Assembly: GCF_023746595.1 (NCBI RefSeq) | Contig: NZ_CP080572.1 | Span: forward strand, 1,348,530 to 1,412,529 | DNA length: 64,000 nt | Source of the DNA: Thermococcus argininiproducens | GTDB lineage: Archaea; Methanobacteriota_B; Thermococci; Thermococcales; Thermococcaceae | Direction of reading: 5' to 3' | Shown: positions 1 to 10,436 of the stretch, in pieces | Position numbering within the stretch: the stretch's first letter is position 1 | Layout: each line of letters opens with the position of its first letter | Notes under the pieces: model-generated | What the model saw: only the letters and a program-made list of their open reading frames with translations | Told to the model about the DNA's origin: nothing | The model's database searches: none | Position numbers and translations under genes: made by a program

Positions 1-1
1 A

Positions 2-517
2 AAGGCCTTTGAGGAGCTTGGGAAGAAGGAGGAAGTCATCCATATTAGAATCCACAAGGCATATATAACATTTGAAATAGGAGAGATCCCGAAAGCAAAG
101 GCGGAACTGGCGGAAATACTTTCCAAGGCACGTGGAAATAATCAATTAGTGGCTCAGGTACATCTGGTCTTTGAGGAGATATTTGAGGAGAAAGATAATT
201 ATGATGCAGCTTTACATGAGTGCCTTTATGCGATGTTATATGGGAGAGACACGGAATATTTCGACATTGCATTTGATTCATTAATCGACGTTCTCTGGCA
301 GATACTAATGGAAGACAAATTTGATGTAATATACAATAATCTAGATATGTTTGCTAGGGCCTTTCCAGATATGAAAGAGTTCTTTGAAGGTGTGAAGGTT
401 GTTGCCTTATACAAGGACGGAAAAATAGGAAGGGAAGAAGTAAGCGGATATATAACAAGGATTAAGGACAGGAGACTCTTAGATCTACTTGAGTTCTTAA
501 GTGAAGCTGAGCCTTGA
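2..517 (+). CDS. TPR-like helical repeat protein (5' truncated by window edge)
   Basis: The reading frame is open from the first bases of the window to a TGA at 515-517, so the true start lies outside. The visible 171 residues are almost entirely amphipathic helix, rich in Glu, Lys, Leu and Ala, with helix pairs of about 34 residues that resemble tetratricopeptide-type repeats. I see no catalytic motif, signal peptide or membrane segment. An internal Met at 161 is not preceded by a convincing ribosome site, so it is not a likely start. The gene ends 23 bases before the acetyltransferase start and may be cotranscribed with it. The function is unknown; a scaffold or protein-interaction role is inferred only from the fold type. 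Confidence 0.7.
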   Translation, partial: KAFEELGKKEEVIHIRIHKAYITFEIGEIPKAKAELAEILSKARGNNQLVAQVHLVFEEIFEEKDNYDAALHECLYAMLYGRDTEYFDIAFDSLIDVLWQILMEDKFDVIYNNLDMFARAFPDMKEFFEGVKVVALYKDGKIGREEVSGYITRIKDRRLLDLLEFLSEAEP

Positions 518-540
518 TTTCACTCTTTTTGGTGATTTTC

Positions 541-1434
541 ATGAATATCAGGATAGCAAAACTTGAAGATGTAAAGGGGATAGTGGAAGTACACTGTTCA
601 GATATTGAAAGGTGGATCAAGAAAGATGATAATAGAGAAGCAACTTATGAAGAACTCAGTATAAAAGACCGCTACCTGCATGGAGGTCCATGGATGAGTA
701 TTGAAACCTGCGCTGTTCATTTGAATAATCTTCTTTTAGAGGGGCAAATCCCCATAGTGGTCGAGACAAATGGCAAAATCATTGGAAATGCTGAGGTTTT
801 GATAAGTGAGGAGTTAATAAATGGCAAGATGTATAGAATAGCTCATTTAGATATTTTGGAAGTTCACAAAGATTTTAGAAGAAAAGGAATCGGAAGAGAG
901 ATTGTTAACTTTGTTGAAGATCTTGCAAAAGAAAAAGGATGCGATCTTTTAACTGTGGTGCCTGAAAAAAGTGCTATTGGCTTTTATGCAAAATTAGGAA
1001 TTGATAACGTAATCTATCAGGGTTATTTCGCCGAATTTGAGACTTCCCTTTTTTCAGATGTGAACGCGAGTATCAATTTATGTGAATTTTCTTGGGAAGA
1101 CATTAAAGACAGAGAGATGGTCTCAGGAAAGTTTCAAAGCTCCTATCATCACTGGTTTGAGGCATTCAGAAATCGAATAGCAGGTATAGATGATGCACGT
1201 TACTTTGAAAGCGGGAAGTTAAGAAATTCCTATTATATTCTTGAAGAAGCCGTTTACAATAATAAGATAGTCACTGCATATATGTGGGGTCGGGAAGAAG
1301 ACTTTCCTCTCTTATTAAACAGGGCAAAAAACCTAGGTTTCACAAAGCTTCGTACAATAGTGGAGGAGAATCTAATAAAAGAATTCAACCCAAAGATTTT
1401 GGACAAAATGATTATTCTCTCGAAGCACCTTTGA
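541..1434 (+). CDS. GNAT-family N-acetyltransferase
   Basis: This 297-residue protein has an N-terminal GNAT domain. Residues ~100-150 hold the acetyl-CoA-binding strand-helix, with the Arg-Arg-Lys-Gly-Ile-Gly pyrophosphate loop after a HLDILEV strand, followed by the typical Phe-Tyr-x-Lys-Leu-Gly segment. The C-terminal ~130 residues have no motif I recognise and may bind the substrate. I chose ATG 541 because a GGTGA ribosome site lies just upstream at ~532-536; an upstream in-frame TTG has no such site. The 3' end overlaps the convergent mobA by 23 bases. The acyl acceptor cannot be told from sequence (amino acid, small molecule or protein N terminus). Confidence 0.85.
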   Translation: MNIRIAKLEDVKGIVEVHCSDIERWIKKDDNREATYEELSIKDRYLHGGPWMSIETCAVHLNNLLLEGQIPIVVETNGKIIGNAEVLISEELINGKMYRIAHLDILEVHKDFRRKGIGREIVNFVEDLAKEKGCDLLTVVPEKSAIGFYAKLGIDNVIYQGYFAEFETSLFSDVNASINLCEFSWEDIKDREMVSGKFQSSYHHWFEAFRNRIAGIDDARYFESGKLRNSYYILEEAVYNNKIVTAYMWGREEDFPLLLNRAKNLGFTKLRTIVEENLIKEFNPKILDKMIILSKHL

Positions 1435-1999
1435 ACTTTTTCAAGTCTCTTTTTGTGTTTATATTGAAAAGACTCTCTCTCCATTCAAGAGGGAGGGATT
1501 CTATTTGGATATAGCATGTTCTCGCATTCTTTATGGCTTTTCCCAACATATACTCTCTCTTTTTTATCTGGTTTTCAAGAACAGGTAAGAACTCCTCAGA
1601 ATATGCGGCATGAAGAGGCTCAAGATATCCATTTGGCCACAAAGGAACGCAAACCATAGGTCTAGATCTGTGGAATTTCTTTATAATGTAATCCACGAAC
1701 TCTGGATTTATATTTGGCATGTCTCCGGCGGCTATGAACACATCTCCTAATTCAACCAAAGCTGTATAGACACCTCCGATAGGACCTATTTTAAATTTGT
1801 CGATGAGAATTTTAAGTCCGAGCTTCTTAAACTCATGTTCTTTCTCTTTGAACGTTATTACAACTACTTCTTCTATGTTTTCTGCTTTCACAAGTCTTTC
1901 GATTGTGTGAGTAATCAATGGCTTTCCATCCACTCTGTATAGGAGCTTTTCTTCTCCAAAACGACTTGATCTGCCTCCAGCAAGAATTGCAGCTATCAT
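1412..1999 (-). CDS. mobA: Molybdenum cofactor guanylyltransferase (MobA-like)
   Basis: This 195-residue nucleotidyltransferase begins with the signature LAGGRSSRFGxEK, the GTP-binding loop of MobA-type enzymes, followed by Asp residues expected to hold Mg2+ (AAGDMPN, ~residue 95). MobA attaches GMP to molybdopterin to make the bis-MGD cofactor of Mo/W enzymes. Thermococcales mostly use tungstopterin without the nucleotide, so the true substrate could be another sugar-phosphate or pterin nucleotide. ATG 1999 is chosen because the family starts at this Met; a GGGGA lies upstream. It is the last gene downstream of the chelatase operon and is separated from it by 44 bases, so cotranscription is likely. 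Confidence 0.8.
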   Translation of the reverse strand: MIAAILAGGRSSRFGEEKLLYRVDGKPLITHTIERLVKAENIEEVVVITFKEKEHEFKKLGLKILIDKFKIGPIGGVYTALVELGDVFIAAGDMPNINPEFVDYIIKKFHRSRPMVCVPLWPNGYLEPLHAAYSEEFLPVLENQIKKREYMLGKAIKNARTCYIQIESLPLEWRESLFNINTKRDLKKFKGASRE

Positions 2000-2043
2000 T
2001 ATTATTCCCCGTAGAATCTTATAAGATAAGGGAATATAAAAGA

Positions 2044-3954
2044 TTATATCTTGCAAACTTTAGCATTGGCAATATCCTTCAAAATTGGAACATAGGAAAT
2101 CCCCGGGTTTATTCCCTTGCCATTTGTATCGTAAATGTTAAGCTCAATGCCCTTCTTTCTCAACGCCTTTGCAAGCTCAATGATTTCATCCTTAATCCTC
2201 TTGCCAAAGAGGGGAACACTTGCCTTTCCGTCGGTTATTAGAAATGCTCTAACTTTGACGGACTTGTCTTTCATCCTCTCTCTATTGGCTAAAAGCAAAA
2301 GATTGTATAAAGCGGAGCTGAGAGGAGTCCTTCCTCCAGTTGGAACACTTTCTATTTTCTCAAGCACTTCCCAGTAGTTCTTAGTGGGTGAGACGAATAT
2401 TTCCGCCTGATTGCCTTTCGCAACTATCAAAGCCATCTTTGACTTCTTGATGTAGCCGCTCTCAACCAGCTTTTCGGCTATTCCCTTTGCAATGCTTATT
2501 CTTCTCTTTACTGCCATACTTCCGCTTGAGTCTAAGAGAAGAACCCAGAGCGTAGGAGCCTTTGCCTTCCTAACCCTCACCCGAATGTCTTTCATTTCAA
2601 GCTTTATTGGAGGTTTTTTGTCATTTAACACAGCGCAAATAGCCGAGTTGTAAAAATCAACATCCCTTATTTCACCTTTAGAGGGAACGTAAGAGACGGG
2701 AATTCCCTTTGGAAAGTTTACCACTGTAATGCTGACGTCTCTTGAGGAGCGATATCCTGTGAATTCGCTTCCATCAAAGTTTTTACTCTCTATCCTTGGG
2801 ATTTTAGCTTCGATTGAGCGAAAATTTTGCTCTAAACTTCCGATCCCTTGATTTCGAGCGCTTCCACTTTTTTCTTCCTTCTTGTGCTCATGCTTATGGT
2901 CGTGTTTATGATCATGATTGTGCTCCTTATCATCTTTAGGCTTTGGGGGCTTCATTTGAGGTGGCTTTTGGAAGGGCTTGTCCCTCAAGCGGTGCGGTAA
3001 AGCTAATTCCATAGCTTTTTCCAAATCCTCAAGGGAAACCCTTCTCCTTCCATTTAAAGCGCCTATTGCTTTAGCAGTTTTTATTGTAGTAATTTCAGCT
3101 CTGTTGGTCTTTATACCTAAATTAATCACAGTCTCAGCTAAAAGCTTTAGCAAATCATCGCTTATTTCAACTTTAGGCAAAAGCTCCTTCGCTTTAACAA
3201 TTTTTTCTGTAAGCTTTTTCTCTTCGCTCTCAAACTTCTTGTAGAAGCTTATTGGGTCTTCATGGAATTCTTCAACTCTCTTAACTATCTCTATTCTCTC
3301 CTCGGGATTCATTGGTGCTGAAACTTCAACACATAGACCGAATCTATCGAGAATTTGGGGTCTTAAGTCCCCTTCCTCTGGGTTCATGCTCCCAACTAAG
3401 ATGAAGCGGGCTGGATGTCTAAATGAGATTCCTTCCCTCTCTATCGTGTTCCATCCCATTGCTGCAGCATCTAAGAGCGAATCGGCTATGTAGTCATCTA
3501 AGAGGTTGACTTCATCGATGTAAAGCACTCCTCTATTAGCCTCCGCTAATATTCCCGGCTGCAAAGCTTTTTTGCCCTCCCTTAAAAAGCGCTCTACATC
3601 AATTGTTCCAACCAATCTATCTATGGTAACGCTCAAAGGCAAGTCAACAACTCTCATTCTTCTTTTGGCAATTGGTAAGCTTTCACCTCTTTCATAGCGC
3701 TCATAGCAGCTGTCGCACATCTCTAAGGGGTTCATTGGATTGCAGTTGAACGAACAATCTGCCACAACTTCAATTTCGGGCAAAACGTTAGCCAAAGCCC
3801 TAACTAGGGTTGATTTTCCCGTTCCTTTGTCTCCTTTCAATAAAACTCCACCTATTAGCGGATTAACCGCTACACAGAGCAAGGCTAATTTAGCCTTTTC
3901 CTGCCCGACTATTGCAGAGAACGGGAAGATTAAGCGTTTTTCACGAGCTTCCAT
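2044..3954 (-). CDS. Fused ChlI-ChlD type metal chelatase ATPase/VWA subunit with His-rich linker
   Basis: This 636-residue protein has three parts. Residues ~10-340 form an AAA+ ATPase of the ChlI/BchI type (Walker [10 protein letters not shown], Walker [11 protein letters not shown]), with a four-Cys cluster CSFNCN...CDSC near residue 70. Residues ~345-370 are a striking His-Asp-Lys run (alternating HxH). Residues ~460-636 are a von Willebrand A domain with an intact MIDAS (DSSGS, TGGRTP, ITDG). Family knowledge: such subunits power insertion of Mg or Co into tetrapyrroles together with a ChlH/CobN subunit, which is the gene directly upstream (25-base overlap). A strong GGAGGTGG site precedes ATG 3954. 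The His-rich linker suggests storage or delivery of Co2+/Ni2+; this is inference. Confidence 0.85.
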   Translation of the reverse strand: MEAREKRLIFPFSAIVGQEKAKLALLCVAVNPLIGGVLLKGDKGTGKSTLVRALANVLPEIEVVADCSFNCNPMNPLEMCDSCYERYERGESLPIAKRRMRVVDLPLSVTIDRLVGTIDVERFLREGKKALQPGILAEANRGVLYIDEVNLLDDYIADSLLDAAAMGWNTIEREGISFRHPARFILVGSMNPEEGDLRPQILDRFGLCVEVSAPMNPEERIEIVKRVEEFHEDPISFYKKFESEEKKLTEKIVKAKELLPKVEISDDLLKLLAETVINLGIKTNRAEITTIKTAKAIGALNGRRRVSLEDLEKAMELALPHRLRDKPFQKPPQMKPPKPKDDKEHNHDHKHDHKHEHKKEEKSGSARNQGIGSLEQNFRSIEAKIPRIESKNFDGSEFTGYRSSRDVSITVVNFPKGIPVSYVPSKGEIRDVDFYNSAICAVLNDKKPPIKLEMKDIRVRVRKAKAPTLWVLLLDSSGSMAVKRRISIAKGIAEKLVESGYIKKSKMALIVAKGNQAEIFVSPTKNYWEVLEKIESVPTGGRTPLSSALYNLLLLANRERMKDKSVKVRAFLITDGKASVPLFGKRIKDEIIELAKALRKKGIELNIYDTNGKGINPGISYVPILKDIANAKVCKI

Positions 3955-6900
3955 ATTTTATCCACCTCCTCAATGTTTTCACTCCAGTGTTCGTCATCCT
4001 CAGCCGTGTAGATTTCAATCGTTCCACCTTGAACTTCCCCTTCACCAAGGTATTCCTCCAAAAACCCCTCAATTTCAGAGTAAGCTTCCATGAGCCTTTC
4101 AATGAGCTCATCACTCGTCTTCCATAAGCCGCGCTCATAAGCTTCAATCAAGTGCCTTGCAATTTCCTCAATAGCGTAGGGATTATGCTCCTCAAACCAT
4201 CTCCTCATCTCTTCATCAAGAACATATTTTTGCGCTATTTCATCAAAAATCCAATCTTCAACGAGCTTTGTTGTTGCTTCCCAGCCATAGAGATGAAGAA
4301 TCTTCTTTGAGAACTCGCTCGCCCCTCTGTAGCCGTGCTTTTTCATTTCTTCAATCCATCTGTCGTTGAGAAGCTTTGTCCTTGTTATTCTTTCAATCTC
4401 TACCTTAATATCAACAATTTTAGTATCGCTTATGTCTCTCGTATCGACTTGGATTATATCCACGTTTTTGCCAGTTAGAGCATCTACCGCTGTTTTAAAT
4501 CCACCGTGATAGGCAAAATAACAGCAGCAGTTCGTTAAGTCGTGCTCGTCACTTATGTGGTTTCTATTGATTACGTCAACGCTTTTGAGGTTTAAAACTA
4601 AAGATTCGTGAGCCTCAATACCAAAGGCATCTTTTCCATAAGCATAGCCGCTCCACTGAACCCAAACTTTTGCTAAATCTTCATCCTTCTGCCAACCTGA
4701 TGACTCAACAGCTAAGTTTACACCAGCTCCATAAGCTCCCGGAGGAGCAGAGAAAACTCTAAACCTCGCGAACTTTTGAGCCTCTTCAAAACTTTTGCCT
4801 AATTCAATCAGTTTTTTAATGTGTTCAATGTAATGCTTTTTGATGTAGTTCATCTCTAAGGGTTCATCCAGTGTAACAACTTTTTCTATTGCATCGTCGA
4901 TGAGATATATGTAATTTGGCAGAGTATCTCTAACAATTCCACTTATCCTAACCAGAACGTCAATCCTTGGTCTTCCGAGCGTTTCTAGGGGAATTACTTC
5001 AAGCCCAGCAACTACATCTCCTTTCCAGATAGGCTTAACTCCAAGCAAATAGAGAATTTGGGCTATTTGTTCGCCATCAGCTTTATAACCATCTATACTC
5101 CAGAGAACTTGTCCAATGCTTTCGGGATATTTCCCATGCTTCTTCTTATACTCTTCCAAGAGTTTTTCAGCGGTTTCAACTCCAATTTGCCAAGCTGCTT
5201 TGGTTGGCAAAGTTCTTGGATCAACTGCATAGAAGTTCCTTCCCGTTGGCAAAATCTCGAACTTTCCTCTTGTTATGGCTCCTGAAGGACCTGGTTCTAC
5301 ATATTCTCCGTTCAGCCCTTTCAAGAATCCCCCATGCTCCTTTTTACACTCAATTATTTTCTTAGCAACTTTAAGGGCTTTTCTAACCGTTTCCTCAAGC
5401 TTTTCTTTCTCCTTAACTTTGAATCCAAACTTTTCAATTTCTTCCTTAATAACCCCAAAGCCTTCTCCATTAAGCAAACGCTCTAAGCTTTTAACTGCTA
5501 TCTTGTGGAAAATCTCCAACAATTCTCTGTTCGTAAATCCATTTGTAGTCTCCAAGGGGTTCTTTCTTATCTTGTCGTAGTCCGCACCTATTGCCTCAGC
5601 TATCGCCCTCCTAATCGAAGGAGAAGCGTAAGAATCATAAGCCATTGCCGTGGCAATGTATTCCGCTAATCTCTCGGGTTCTTTTGGTGGATATCCAAAG
5701 ACATGAAGACCGAGATTAATTTGAGAACCTCTCATCAACTCAACATAGCGGTGGATTTCCTCGATAGTTTCCTCCTCATTTTGAGGATTGTTTAGTTTTA
5801 TTTTGTTCTCCTCAGCTTTCTCCAAAATCTGTTCGTAAATTTTCTTTCTCCGTGCATCATCTCCCAGGCTCTTTGCTTTTGCATATTGATTCAAGAGCGA
5901 ATCTAAATCATCCAAAACTTCAGCTATTGCCATTGGTGGATAAATGTGGTCTATTAGCGTTGCATAACTTCTTCTCTTGGCTATGACACCCTCCATGGGA
6001 TTTGAGACAACGTAAACGTATAAGTGGGGAACATCGTCTAAAGAAGCTTCAGGAACACAAGAAGGAGAAAGCCCAACGCTTTTCCCCGGTCTAAATTCCA
6101 AATAACCGTGAGTTCCAAAGTGAATCATGACATCAGCATTAAACTTCCTCGTTATCCACCTATAGACAGCCCACCACTGGTGAGGAGGAGTTATAGTCGG
6201 ATCATGGAGGATTCTACAAACTTTTCCATCACACCTCGCCCCAGCACAGCCGAACTTTGGCTGTGGAGTAATAAAGACATTTCCAAACTTTATTCCAGGA
6301 ACAACGAACTTTCCATCATAAACCATTCCAACCAATGTTTTGTCCACTTTTCCTGCCAAAACGTCCTCTGGTCTTCCCCAATCTTTGACTATTTTTTCTC
6401 TTAAGTCCTCGGGAAGCTCATTGAACCACTCCAAATAATCCTCCAAGCTCACGAAGTCAATTGCTCCACCATTTTTGACGATTTCTTCCACACTCGTCCA
6501 TCTAAACTCGCTTATCGCTTTTTTCTCCAAAATCATTTTTATTAGCTCTTCTCCATTCTTTGGAAGCTCTTCACCAACATAGTAGCCTTCTTCTTTTAGC
6601 TTGTGCAGAAGTCTAACTATGCTCTCTGGAACATTTAATCCCATTCCCGCTGCAATGCTGGCTTCAAGTCCCTTACAAGGCGGATTTATCAAAACTATCG
6701 CTATTTCAACGTCTTTCTTTGGCTTTTTCCTTAGCCCAATCCACTTCTTCACTCTTTTGACGAGGTATTTTATGTGTTCTTCGTATGGCTCGCCCTTTTT
6801 GTAGCCCTCAATGTTTTCAGTTCCAGCTATAAATATCGGTTCAATCGCTCCTGCAACTTCTGGAATTATCACCCCATAAACCTGCGTCATGTAATCAACG

Positions 6901-7676
6901 CCTTCTCTCTCCTTCCACTCTTTGAGGCTTTGATAATAAGAGCGAATTGGGGCAAATACTGGGACGTTCAGCTTTTTCAAATTCTTTAAATCAACGGTGC
7001 CAAAGGAGATTAAACTTACCAGTGCCTCAATAACGGGTTTTCCATTTTTTATTAAGAATTCTTCAACAGCTTCACTCTTTTCTTTTCCGAGCCCAGTTGT
7101 TGACTCTTTTCCATAGGTAAACACTGGAATGACTCCTAACCCTTCACTTTCAAGAGTCTTGATGAGCTCCTCAATCGGGCTGAATTCTCTGTAAAGCCAA
7201 GCACTCCTCCAGAATAGAACTCCAACAAGTGGTCTCTTATCATAAACCTCCAAATATTCATCTAAGCTCTCAAAAACCCCAAAATTTGGGTGGTAGATCC
7301 CATGCATTGGAACTTCTTTTGGCTCTTCATATTCTCTCTTTTTACCTGCCAGGTTTGCTAAAAACTTAGCTAAGTTCCTTAGATTCTCCTCACCACCGAG
7401 GACGTAGTAGGATTTAGCTTTAACTAAAATCTCCTGCGGAACGTTGTTTAAGCTGTCCATTGAAACAATCTTTGCCCTGTTCTTCTTTATCGTCTCTACA
7501 ACAACATCCGGAAGTTCGTGGGCATAAATGAAAATTACTTCTGCCCTTTCAACTTTTTCAAGCTCTTTCTCACAGTTCTGTTCTGTTAAAACAATCCCAT
7601 CGATTTTTTCCTCTTTCAATATTTTCTCAAGCAAAGGTAAAGGTCTTGCACCGTAACCCAATATGAAGCAGATCAT
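3930..7676 (-). CDS. cobN: CobN/ChlH-type cobaltochelatase large subunit
   Basis: The protein has 1248 residues, the usual length for CobN/BchH. It carries the family block [19 protein letters not shown] around residue 520 and the expected C-terminal segments (WGxx[14 protein letters not shown]-like). The large subunit binds the tetrapyrrole and the metal, while the ATPase partner downstream drives insertion. ATG 7676 is chosen because it overlaps the upstream stop as ATGA and has a GGGGGTGG site; the longer GTG start has neither. No other corrin-ring synthesis gene is present in the window, so the substrate may be an imported corrinoid or another tetrapyrrole, delivered by the ABC importer encoded upstream. 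Confidence 0.88.
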   Translation of the reverse strand: MICFILGYGARPLPLLEKILKEEKIDGIVLTEQNCEKELEKVERAEVIFIYAHELPDVVVETIKKNRAKIVSMDSLNNVPQEILVKAKSYYVLGGEENLRNLAKFLANLAGKKREYEEPKEVPMHGIYHPNFGVFESLDEYLEVYDKRPLVGVLFWRSAWLYREFSPIEELIKTLESEGLGVIPVFTYGKESTTGLGKEKSEAVEEFLIKNGKPVIEALVSLISFGTVDLKNLKKLNVPVFAPIRSYYQSLKEWKEREGVDYMTQVYGVIIPEVAGAIEPIFIAGTENIEGYKKGEPYEEHIKYLVKRVKKWIGLRKKPKKDVEIAIVLINPPCKGLEASIAAGMGLNVPESIVRLLHKLKEEGYYVGEELPKNGEELIKMILEKKAISEFRWTSVEEIVKNGGAIDFVSLEDYLEWFNELPEDLREKIVKDWGRPEDVLAGKVDKTLVGMVYDGKFVVPGIKFGNVFITPQPKFGCAGARCDGKVCRILHDPTITPPHQWWAVYRWITRKFNADVMIHFGTHGYLEFRPGKSVGLSPSCVPEASLDDVPHLYVYVVSNPMEGVIAKRRSYATLIDHIYPPMAIAEVLDDLDSLLNQYAKAKSLGDDARRKKIYEQILEKAEENKIKLNNPQNEEETIEEIHRYVELMRGSQINLGLHVFGYPPKEPERLAEYIATAMAYDSYASPSIRRAIAEAIGADYDKIRKNPLETTNGFTNRELLEIFHKIAVKSLERLLNGEGFGVIKEEIEKFGFKVKEKEKLEETVRKALKVAKKIIECKKEHGGFLKGLNGEYVEPGPSGAITRGKFEILPTGRNFYAVDPRTLPTKAAWQIGVETAEKLLEEYKKKHGKYPESIGQVLWSIDGYKADGEQIAQILYLLGVKPIWKGDVVAGLEVIPLETLGRPRIDVLVRISGIVRDTLPNYIYLIDDAIEKVVTLDEPLEMNYIKKHYIEHIKKLIELGKSFEEAQKFARFRVFSAPPGAYGAGVNLAVESSGWQKDEDLAKVWVQWSGYAYGKDAFGIEAHESLVLNLKSVDVINRNHISDEHDLTNCCCYFAYHGGFKTAVDALTGKNVDIIQVDTRDISDTKIVDIKVEIERITRTKLLNDRWIEEMKKHGYRGASEFSKKILHLYGWEATTKLVEDWIFDEIAQKYVLDEEMRRWFEEHNPYAIEEIARHLIEAYERGLWKTSDELIERLMEAYSEIEGFLEEYLGEGEVQGGTIEIYTAEDDEHWSENIEEVDKIWKLVKNA

Positions 7677-8623
7677 AAAACCACCCCCATCACAAGTATA
7701 AGGCACAGTATGATAGCACTCCGTGTTGCCATTGAGATGAGCATAATCTTCGTTCCATCTTTAGCTCCATACAGACCAACATAATAGGGAATCAGCACTC
7801 TTAGGAAAGTGATATTCGCGAGAACTGATCCAAGAAGGAGAGACCTTATTAGAGCTTTTTCACTTATTAATCCGGCTTTTAAGAGGTTTGCACCGAGAGT
7901 ATAAGCCGCTATACTGCTTGCCATTGCACTTAATGCCACACTTATTTCTTCTGGTGAAAGAGGAAGGAAAGCTGCAAAATCTTTTACGAGAGAAGTTAAA
8001 TACTCAAAAAACCCTGCTGCTATGAGTAAGGCGGTTATATAAGTTGCCAAAACCATAGTTTTTAAAATTGGCATTGAGTGCCTCTTAGTTTTTGCTAAAG
8101 CCTTTCTTAAAACTTTTTTAAATGGCTCCTGGGAATTTTTGACCTGACCTTGAACATTTTTTATTTGTTTTGGACTCTTAATTAAGAGCTTCCCTGCAAA
8201 TGCAAAAACCGTTGTTTGAATAAATCCAATAAGAACCAAGATCCCAAAATAAAGTAAGCCAAATGTTCCAAGCGTTGCCAAAAGAACTGGGACTAATGAG
8301 TTCCAGTGCCTAACCATTGCAGGAAATGCGTTCATAAGAGAGGCAATGTAGAGTTCTTTCTTACCTATTTTTCCTTCTTTGTAAAAATCTATAAGCATGG
8401 CATTTCCTGCCCTCGTATTTAAAAACGCAGTTGCAAATGCTAAAGCACACTCCTCTGGAAGATTTGAAAGCTTAACAAAAGGTTTTCCTATTGGAGAGAA
8501 CTTGTTAATAACTCCTTTCTCAATTAAAATCTCGGCTATGAATATCCCAACCAATAACCCAGGCACAGAGCGTTTTAAAAAGCTAAATGCGATTTCCGTT
8601 GAGGTTATTATCAAGCTTAGCAT
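7673..8623 (-). CDS. Gate-domain (nucleoside-recognition family) membrane protein
   Basis: This 316-residue integral membrane protein has about eight hydrophobic segments. Two similar halves surround the signatures LNTRAGNAML (residue ~65) and a second block near residue 230 (AMASSIAAYTLGANLL), which match the 'gate' domain found in nucleoside and related transporters. Its start overlaps the ABC ATPase stop (TAATG) with a GGAGGTAG site, and its stop overlaps the cobN start (ATGA), so it is firmly inside this operon. Family knowledge gives no proven substrate. Its position between a metal-complex importer and a chelatase suggests transport of metal or tetrapyrrole; that is inference. Confidence 0.75.
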   Translation of the reverse strand: MLSLIITSTEIAFSFLKRSVPGLLVGIFIAEILIEKGVINKFSPIGKPFVKLSNLPEECALAFATAFLNTRAGNAMLIDFYKEGKIGKKELYIASLMNAFPAMVRHWNSLVPVLLATLGTFGLLYFGILVLIGFIQTTVFAFAGKLLIKSPKQIKNVQGQVKNSQEPFKKVLRKALAKTKRHSMPILKTMVLATYITALLIAAGFFEYLTSLVKDFAAFLPLSPEEISVALSAMASSIAAYTLGANLLKAGLISEKALIRSLLLGSVLANITFLRVLIPYYVGLYGAKDGTKIMLISMATRSAIILCLILVMGVVL

Positions 8624-9393
8624 TACACTACCTCCGTTTTTGGCATGATAACTCTAAATCCATTGAACTCCAAGATGTGAATTGGAACACCGTAAACCTC
8701 TTCAAGTATCTCCTCTCTCAAAATCTCGCTCGACTCTCCAACGGCTCTGATCCTTCCTTCTTTAACCAAAGCTATCTTATCTGAATAAATTGAAGCCAAA
8801 TTTGGATCATGGAGTGTCAGAATTGCTGTAATTCTCTCTTCTCTTGCGAGTTTTTTAATAATCCCAAGGATTTTTACCTGATTTTTGAAATCTAAATGAG
8901 CGGTGGGCTCGTCAAGAAGAAGGACTTTTGGCTCTTGGACTAATGCTCTCGCTATTAAAACCAACTGTAATTGACCTCCGCTCAGCTGGGTATATGGTCT
9001 GTCTTTAAAACCCTCCATTCCCAAAAGCCTGAGCTTTTCGAGAGCTTTCTCATAATGTTCTTCCCTTGGACTTTCAAAAACGCTGAGCTGAGAGGCCAAG
9101 CCCATAACGACGACATCTAAAACTGTGTACGGGAAAGGAGGGTAATGGGATTGAGGAACGTAACCAGCTAACTTAGCCCTCTCCTTTAATGATAAAGAGT
9201 GAAAATCTCTGCTATCTATGAAGACGCACTTTTTCTTTGGCTTTAATAACCCATAGACATTCTTCAAAATCGTGGTTTTTCCACTACCGTTTGGACCCAA
9301 TAAAGTTAAAATCTCGCCTTCCTTAACCTCGAAGCAAACATTTTCAACGCTGAAATCGCCATAACTGAATGATAATCCTTTAACTTTAAGCAT
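8623..9393 (-). CDS. ABC transporter ATPase, BtuD/FecE type
   Basis: The 256-residue ATPase carries Walker A (GPNGSGKTT, ~residue 35), the ABC signature LSGGQLQL (~140), Walker B VLLLDEPTAHLD (~160) and the switch His (LHDP). It belongs to the FecE/BtuD class that energises import of iron-siderophores, haem or vitamin B12. ATG 9393 is preferred over the upstream GTG at 9402 because GGTGG lies 6 bases before it. The gene overlaps the permease stop by 8 bases. It works at the inner face of the membrane with the permease and lipoprotein encoded upstream. Confidence 0.93.
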   Translation of the reverse strand: MLKVKGLSFSYGDFSVENVCFEVKEGEILTLLGPNGSGKTTILKNVYGLLKPKKKCVFIDSRDFHSLSLKERAKLAGYVPQSHYPPFPYTVLDVVVMGLASQLSVFESPREEHYEKALEKLRLLGMEGFKDRPYTQLSGGQLQLVLIARALVQEPKVLLLDEPTAHLDFKNQVKILGIIKKLAREERITAILTLHDPNLASIYSDKIALVKEGRIRAVGESSEILREEILEEVYGVPIHILEFNGFRVIMPKTEVV

Positions 9394-10435
9394 GCCAACC
9401 ACCGCCCGTCTTTCTCAATAGATAAGCAAAGAAGGGTATCCCAAGTAATGTGGTTAATATCCCAATTGGAATCTCATAAGTGGCTATTGATCTCGCTAAG
9501 GTGTCTGCTAAAACCATAAAAGAAGCTCCAAGGCTTATTGAGAGAGGGATTAGCTTCTTATGGTCGGGTCCAAAAGCCATTCTAACCATGTGAGGAATCA
9601 TTAAGCCAACCCATCCAATTATTCCACAAAAAGCGACAGAAGCAGCTGTTATAAGTGAAATGATTAAGATAAAGACAAACTTCAACTTTTCAGTCTCAAC
9701 TCCAACAAGCTTAGCCTCCTCTCCAAAGGATAAAACATTCAACTGCCAGCGCATTAGAGATATTATAATGCATCCAGCAAAAATAATTGGAAATGCTACT
9801 TTAACAGAATGCCAATCAGCATTAGCAAAGCTCCCCATAAGCCAGTAAACCACACTCGCCAATTTTTCGTGCTCCATCAAAAACTTCAATAGCGAAGTTA
9901 ATGCGGAAAAGAATGCATTAACTATAACACCAGCCAAAATTAGTGATACTGGGGTTATTCTTCCACCTATTTTAGCAAGAGACGTTGTCAAAAACACTGC
10001 AAGCAGAGCAAAAGCAAATGCTAAAGGAGTAACGCCCAAACCTAACGAGAGTCCTATGGCTAATGCAGCTCCAAAAGCTGCCCCAGAGGAAATCCCTAAA
10101 ATATAGCTATTGACAAGGGGATTTCTAAATATTGCCTGCAGAACTGCTCCAGAGACTGCTAAAGCTGAGCCAACAATCATAGCTAAAAGAACCCGGGGGA
10201 GTCTTATTTTAAAGAGAACCGTTTGATAAACGCTTGGATATGGAATTTGAACATCAAAATAAAGCTTTCCAAGGGTTATTTTAGCCAAAACACCTGAAAT
10301 AAGTTGGAGAGATTTTAGGAGCACCATATTTATTATGTCAACCATCGGCATGTGATATGCCCCAATAAACAGGCTTATGAAGAATGCAAAGATTGGAGAG
10401 GCTAAAAGAAAAAGAAAGAGAAATCTTCTCATCAT
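9386..10435 (-). CDS. ABC transporter permease, BtuC/FecCD type
   Basis: This 349-residue protein has about nine to ten hydrophobic helices and the FecCD family blocks, including LRLPRVLLAMIVGSALAVSG near residue 90 and a later GxxGWVGLMIPHMVR, the segment that couples to the ATPase. It forms the membrane channel for a ferric-siderophore, haem or cobalamin-like substrate. It starts one base after the stop of the binding lipoprotein. The order lipoprotein-permease-ATPase is the standard one for this transporter class. Substrate specificity cannot be read from the sequence. Confidence 0.92.
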   Translation of the reverse strand: MMRRFLFLFLLASPIFAFFISLFIGAYHMPMVDIINMVLLKSLQLISGVLAKITLGKLYFDVQIPYPSVYQTVLFKIRLPRVLLAMIVGSALAVSGAVLQAIFRNPLVNSYILGISSGAAFGAALAIGLSLGLGVTPLAFAFALLAVFLTTSLAKIGGRITPVSLILAGVIVNAFFSALTSLLKFLMEHEKLASVVYWLMGSFANADWHSVKVAFPIIFAGCIIISLMRWQLNVLSFGEEAKLVGVETEKLKFVFILIISLITAASVAFCGIIGWVGLMIPHMVRMAFGPDHKKLIPLSISLGASFMVLADTLARSIATYEIPIGILTTLLGIPFFAYLLRKTGGGWHA

Positions 10436-10436
10436 T